From contig NC_079882.1 in the NCBI RefSeq assembly GCF_029227915.1, positions 15,698,501 to 15,762,500 on the forward strand: a stretch of 64,000 bases of DNA. The letters run 5' to 3'. The translations under genes were made by a program, and so were the position numbers. Shown here piece by piece: positions 61,531 to 64,000 of this stretch (its first letter is position 1; each line of letters starts with the position of its first letter). The DNA comes from Hydractinia symbiolongicarpus (Eukaryota > Cnidaria > Hydrozoa > Anthoathecata > Hydractiniidae). The notes beneath the pieces were generated by a model that saw only the letters and a list, made by a program, of their open reading frames with translations, was not told where the DNA came from and ran no database searches.

Positions 61531-64000
61531 CGTTGTAGTGCATTGAGACTGTAAGGACCAGGCCAATGGTAACCTACGCAGACAGGTGAAACCACGTGAT
61601 TTACGTGTGAGGCCTTTATTAGACTGCAAAAGGCCATATTACAGCCTTTATAGGACTATGCAGGTAGTTAAGGGTGTTCTAAGGCCACGGCGCTAAGGAA
61701 AACCACTTGGAACGTTGTAGTGCATTGAGACTGGAAGGACTAGGCCATTGGAAACCTGCACAGGCAAATGGAACCACGTGATTTACGTGTGAGGTCTTTA
61801 TTACACTGCAAAAGGCCATATTACAGCCTTTATAGGACTGTGCACCTAAGAGTTAAGAGTGTTGTAAAGCAATGGCGCTGATGAAAACGACTTGGGACGT
61901 TGTAGCGCATTGAGACTGTAAGGACTAGGCCAATGGTAACCTGCGCAGACCGGTGAAACCACGTGATTTACGTGTGAGGCCTTTATTAGACTGCAAAAGG
62001 CCATATTACAGCCTTTATAGGACTGTGCACGTAGTTAAGAGTGTTGTAAGGCAACAGCGATAATGAAAACGACTTGAGACGTTGTAGCGCATATAGACTG
62101 GAAGGAATAGTCCAATGGTAACCTGCGCAGACCGATGAAACCACGTGATTAACGTGTGAGGCCTTTATTAGACTGCAAAAGGCCAAATTACAGCCTTTAT
62201 AGGACTATGCAGGTAGTTAAGGGTGTTCTAAGGCCACGGCGCTAAGGAAAACCACTTGGAACGTTGTAGTGCATTGAGACTGGAAGGAATAGTACAATGG
62301 TAACCTGCGCAGGCAGATGGAACCACGTGATTTACGTGTGAGGTCTTTATTACACTGCAAAAGGCCATATTACAGCCTTTATAGGACTGTGCACCTAAGA
62401 GTTAAGAGTGTTGTAAGGCAACAGCGATAATGAAAACGACTTGAGACGTTGTAGCGCATTTAGACTGGAAGGAATAGTCCAATGGTAACCTGCGCAGACC
62501 GATGAAACCACGTGATTAACGTGTGAGGCCTTTATTAGACTGCAAAAGGCCAAATTACAGCCTTTATAGGACTGTGCACGTAGTTAAGAGTGTTGTAAGG
62601 CAACGGCGCTAATGAAAACCACTTGGAACGTTATAGTGCATTGAGACTGGAAGGAATGGTCCAATGGTAACCTGCGTAGGCAGATGGAACCACGTGATTT
62701 ACGTGTGAGGACTTTATTAGACTGCAAAAGGCCATATTACAGCCTTTATAGGACTGTGCACGTAGTTAAGAGTGTCTTAAGGCAACGGCGCTAATGAAAA
62801 CGAATTGAGACGTTGTAGCACATTGAGACTGGAAGGACTAAGCCAATGGAAACCTGCACAGGCAAATGGAACCACGTGATTTACGTTTGAGGCCTTTATT
62901 AGACTGCAAAAGGCCATAATACAGCCTTTATAGGACTGTGGACGTAGTTAAGAGTGTTCTAAGGCAACTTCGCTAATGAAAACGACTTGGGACGTTGTAG
63001 CACATTGAGACTGGAAGGACTAGGCCAATGGAAACCTGCACAGGCAAATGGAACCACGTGATTTACGTGTGAGGCCTTTATTAGACTGCAAAAGGCCATA
63101 TTAAAGCCTTTATAGGAATGTGCACGTAATTAAGAGTGTTGTAAGGCAACGGCGCTAATGAAAACAACTTGGGACGTTGTAGCGCATTGAGACTGGAAGG
63201 ACTAGGTCAATGGTGACCTGCGCAGAGCGGTAAAACCACGTGATTAACCTGTGAGGCCTTTATTAGCCTGCAAAGGGCCATATTACAGCCTTTATAGGAC
63301 TGTGCACGTAGTTAAGAGTGTTGTAAGGCAACGGCGCTAATGAAAACGACTTGGGACGTTGTGGCGCATTGAGACTGGAAGGACTAGGTCAATGGTGACC
63401 TGCGCAGACCGGTGAAACCACGTGATTAACGTGTGAGGCCTTTATTAGACTGCAAAGGGCCATATTACAGCCTTTATAGGACTGTGCACGTAGTTAAGAG
63501 TGTTCTAAGGCAACTTCGCCAATGAAAATGACATGGGACGTTGTAGCGCATTGAGACTGTAAGGACTAGGCCAATGGTAACCTACGCAGACAGGTGAAAC
63601 CACGTGATTTACGTGTGAGGCCTTTATTACACTGCAAAAGGCCATATTACAGCCTTTATAGGACTGTGCACGTAGTTAAGAGTGTTGTAAAGCAACGGCG
63701 CCAATGAAAACGACTTGGGACGTTGTAGCGCATTAAGACTGTAAGGACTAGGCCAATGGTAACCTACGCAGACAGGTGAAACCACGTGATTTACGTGTGA
63801 GGCCTTTATTACACTGCAAAAGGCCATATTACAGCCTTTATAGGACTGTGCACGTAGTTAAGAGTGTTGTAAAGCAACGGCGCCAATGAAAACGACTTGG
63901 GACGTTGTAGCGCATTGAGACTGTAAGGACTAGGCCAATGGTAACCTGCGCAGACAGGTGAAACCACGTGATTTACGTGTGAGGCCTTTATTAGACCGCA
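61531..64000. repeat. Mixed monomers at the right end
   Basis: The CTATGCAGGTAGTTAAGGG monomer occurs at about 61,653 and 62,202 (549 bp apart, three monomers including one of 185 bp), both followed by a CACCTAAGAG monomer. Then come ACAGCGATAATG, CCACTTGGAACG and GTGTCTTAAGG monomers resembling HOR-D and B, several GGTCAATGGTGACC monomers, and three common-class monomers from about 63,500. The array does not end in the window. Confidence 0.75.

Larger units (their letters stand above)
1..64000. repeat. 182-bp satellite DNA array, head to tail, filling the window
   Basis: The same unit recurs every 182 bp from the first base to the last. Landmarks in nearly every unit are GGCCTTTATTAGACTGC, TATAGGACTGTGCACGTAG, GGGACGTTGTAG and CACGTGATTTACGTG. 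All units read in the same direction and I found no inverted unit. No foreign sequence separates units. Monomers differ by substitutions mostly in the half between about unit positions 65 and 165 (phase starting GGCCTTT), while the half around CACGTG, GGCCTTT and GTGCACGTAG is far more constant. Unit length near 180 bp, absence of genes and higher-order periodicity are typical of centromeric or pericentromeric satellites. That location is an inference, since nothing in the sequence proves centromere function. I do not recognise the family or species. Confidence 0.97.

Noticed and set aside
132-63827. About 190 antisense open frames of 61-86 codons as a protein-coding family
   Set aside because: They overlap each other by 19 bp, end in the same bases that encode the next N-terminus, cannot continue through the 182-bp period, some lack ATG (TTG at 332), have no domain I recognise, and vary like the DNA around them.
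1-64000. CRISPR array
   Set aside because: The repeated unit is 182 bp with no unique spacers between copies, and there are no cas genes.
1-64000. CENP-B box
   Set aside because: The nearest match, CTTCGCCAATGAAAACG, has TTCG but fails the conserved A and the CGGG of the core NTTCGNNNNANNCGGGN. I saw no better match on either strand by eye.
1-64000. Transposable element insertions, rRNA, tRNA or telomeric repeats
   Set aside because: No terminal repeats, target-site duplications, coding remnants, tRNA-like folds or short telomere-type motifs were seen. Every stretch aligns to the 182-bp unit.
1-64000. Assembly artefact as the source of the whole pattern
   Set aside because: Copies differ by consistent private substitutions and indels and are not byte-identical tandem copies, which argues for real sequence. 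Individual junctions still need read support, so this is only partly rejected.

Overview
The whole 64-kb window is satellite DNA. It is one uninterrupted head-to-tail array of a unit of about 182 bp, roughly 350-360 units, all in the same orientation. I see no unique sequence, no transposon, no RNA gene and no credible protein-coding gene. A hand count of the canonical unit at 487-668 gives 85 G+C of 182 (about 47%) with 9 CpG. Long satellite arrays with higher-order repeats (HORs) are typical of eukaryotic centromeric or pericentromeric heterochromatin, so I infer a eukaryotic chromosome. I do not recognise the satellite and cannot name the lineage.

The array is a mosaic of several HOR families, each a fixed series of diverged monomers amplified as a block. 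From left to right: 1-8,965 holds about 3.4 copies of a 2.4-3.0-kb HOR (A). 8,966-9,295 is transitional. 9,296-26,400 is two copies of an 8-9-kb super-unit (B) that itself contains A-type segments. 26,401-28,949 is a mosaic of B pieces. 28,950-34,360 is two copies of a 2,908-bp unit (C). 34,361-35,631 is a 728-bp tetramer repeat ending in a deleted monomer. 35,632-46,536 is five copies of a 1,455-bp octamer (D), interrupted by a spacer and by a second copy of C-type sequence. 46,537-49,127 is a displaced copy of B-type sequence whose closest match lies about 25 kb upstream. 49,128-52,259 carries a 1,277-bp heptamer (E). 52,260-61,530 is about 2.7 copies of a 3.0-3.7-kb HOR (F). 61,531-64,000 is mixed monomers.

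Length variants act as lineage tags: an 86-bp truncated monomer (15 copies, one identical junction), a 185-bp monomer (17 copies, none before 17.8 kb), two kinds of 181-bp monomer, and several private deletions of 11, 18 and 41 bp. Hybrid monomers mark individual crossover sites, one resolved to 6 bp (13,574-13,579). The layout fits repeated unequal exchange and/or gene conversion with segmental amplification. The antisense 61-86-codon open frames found in most units are by-products of the repeat and are not annotated as genes.
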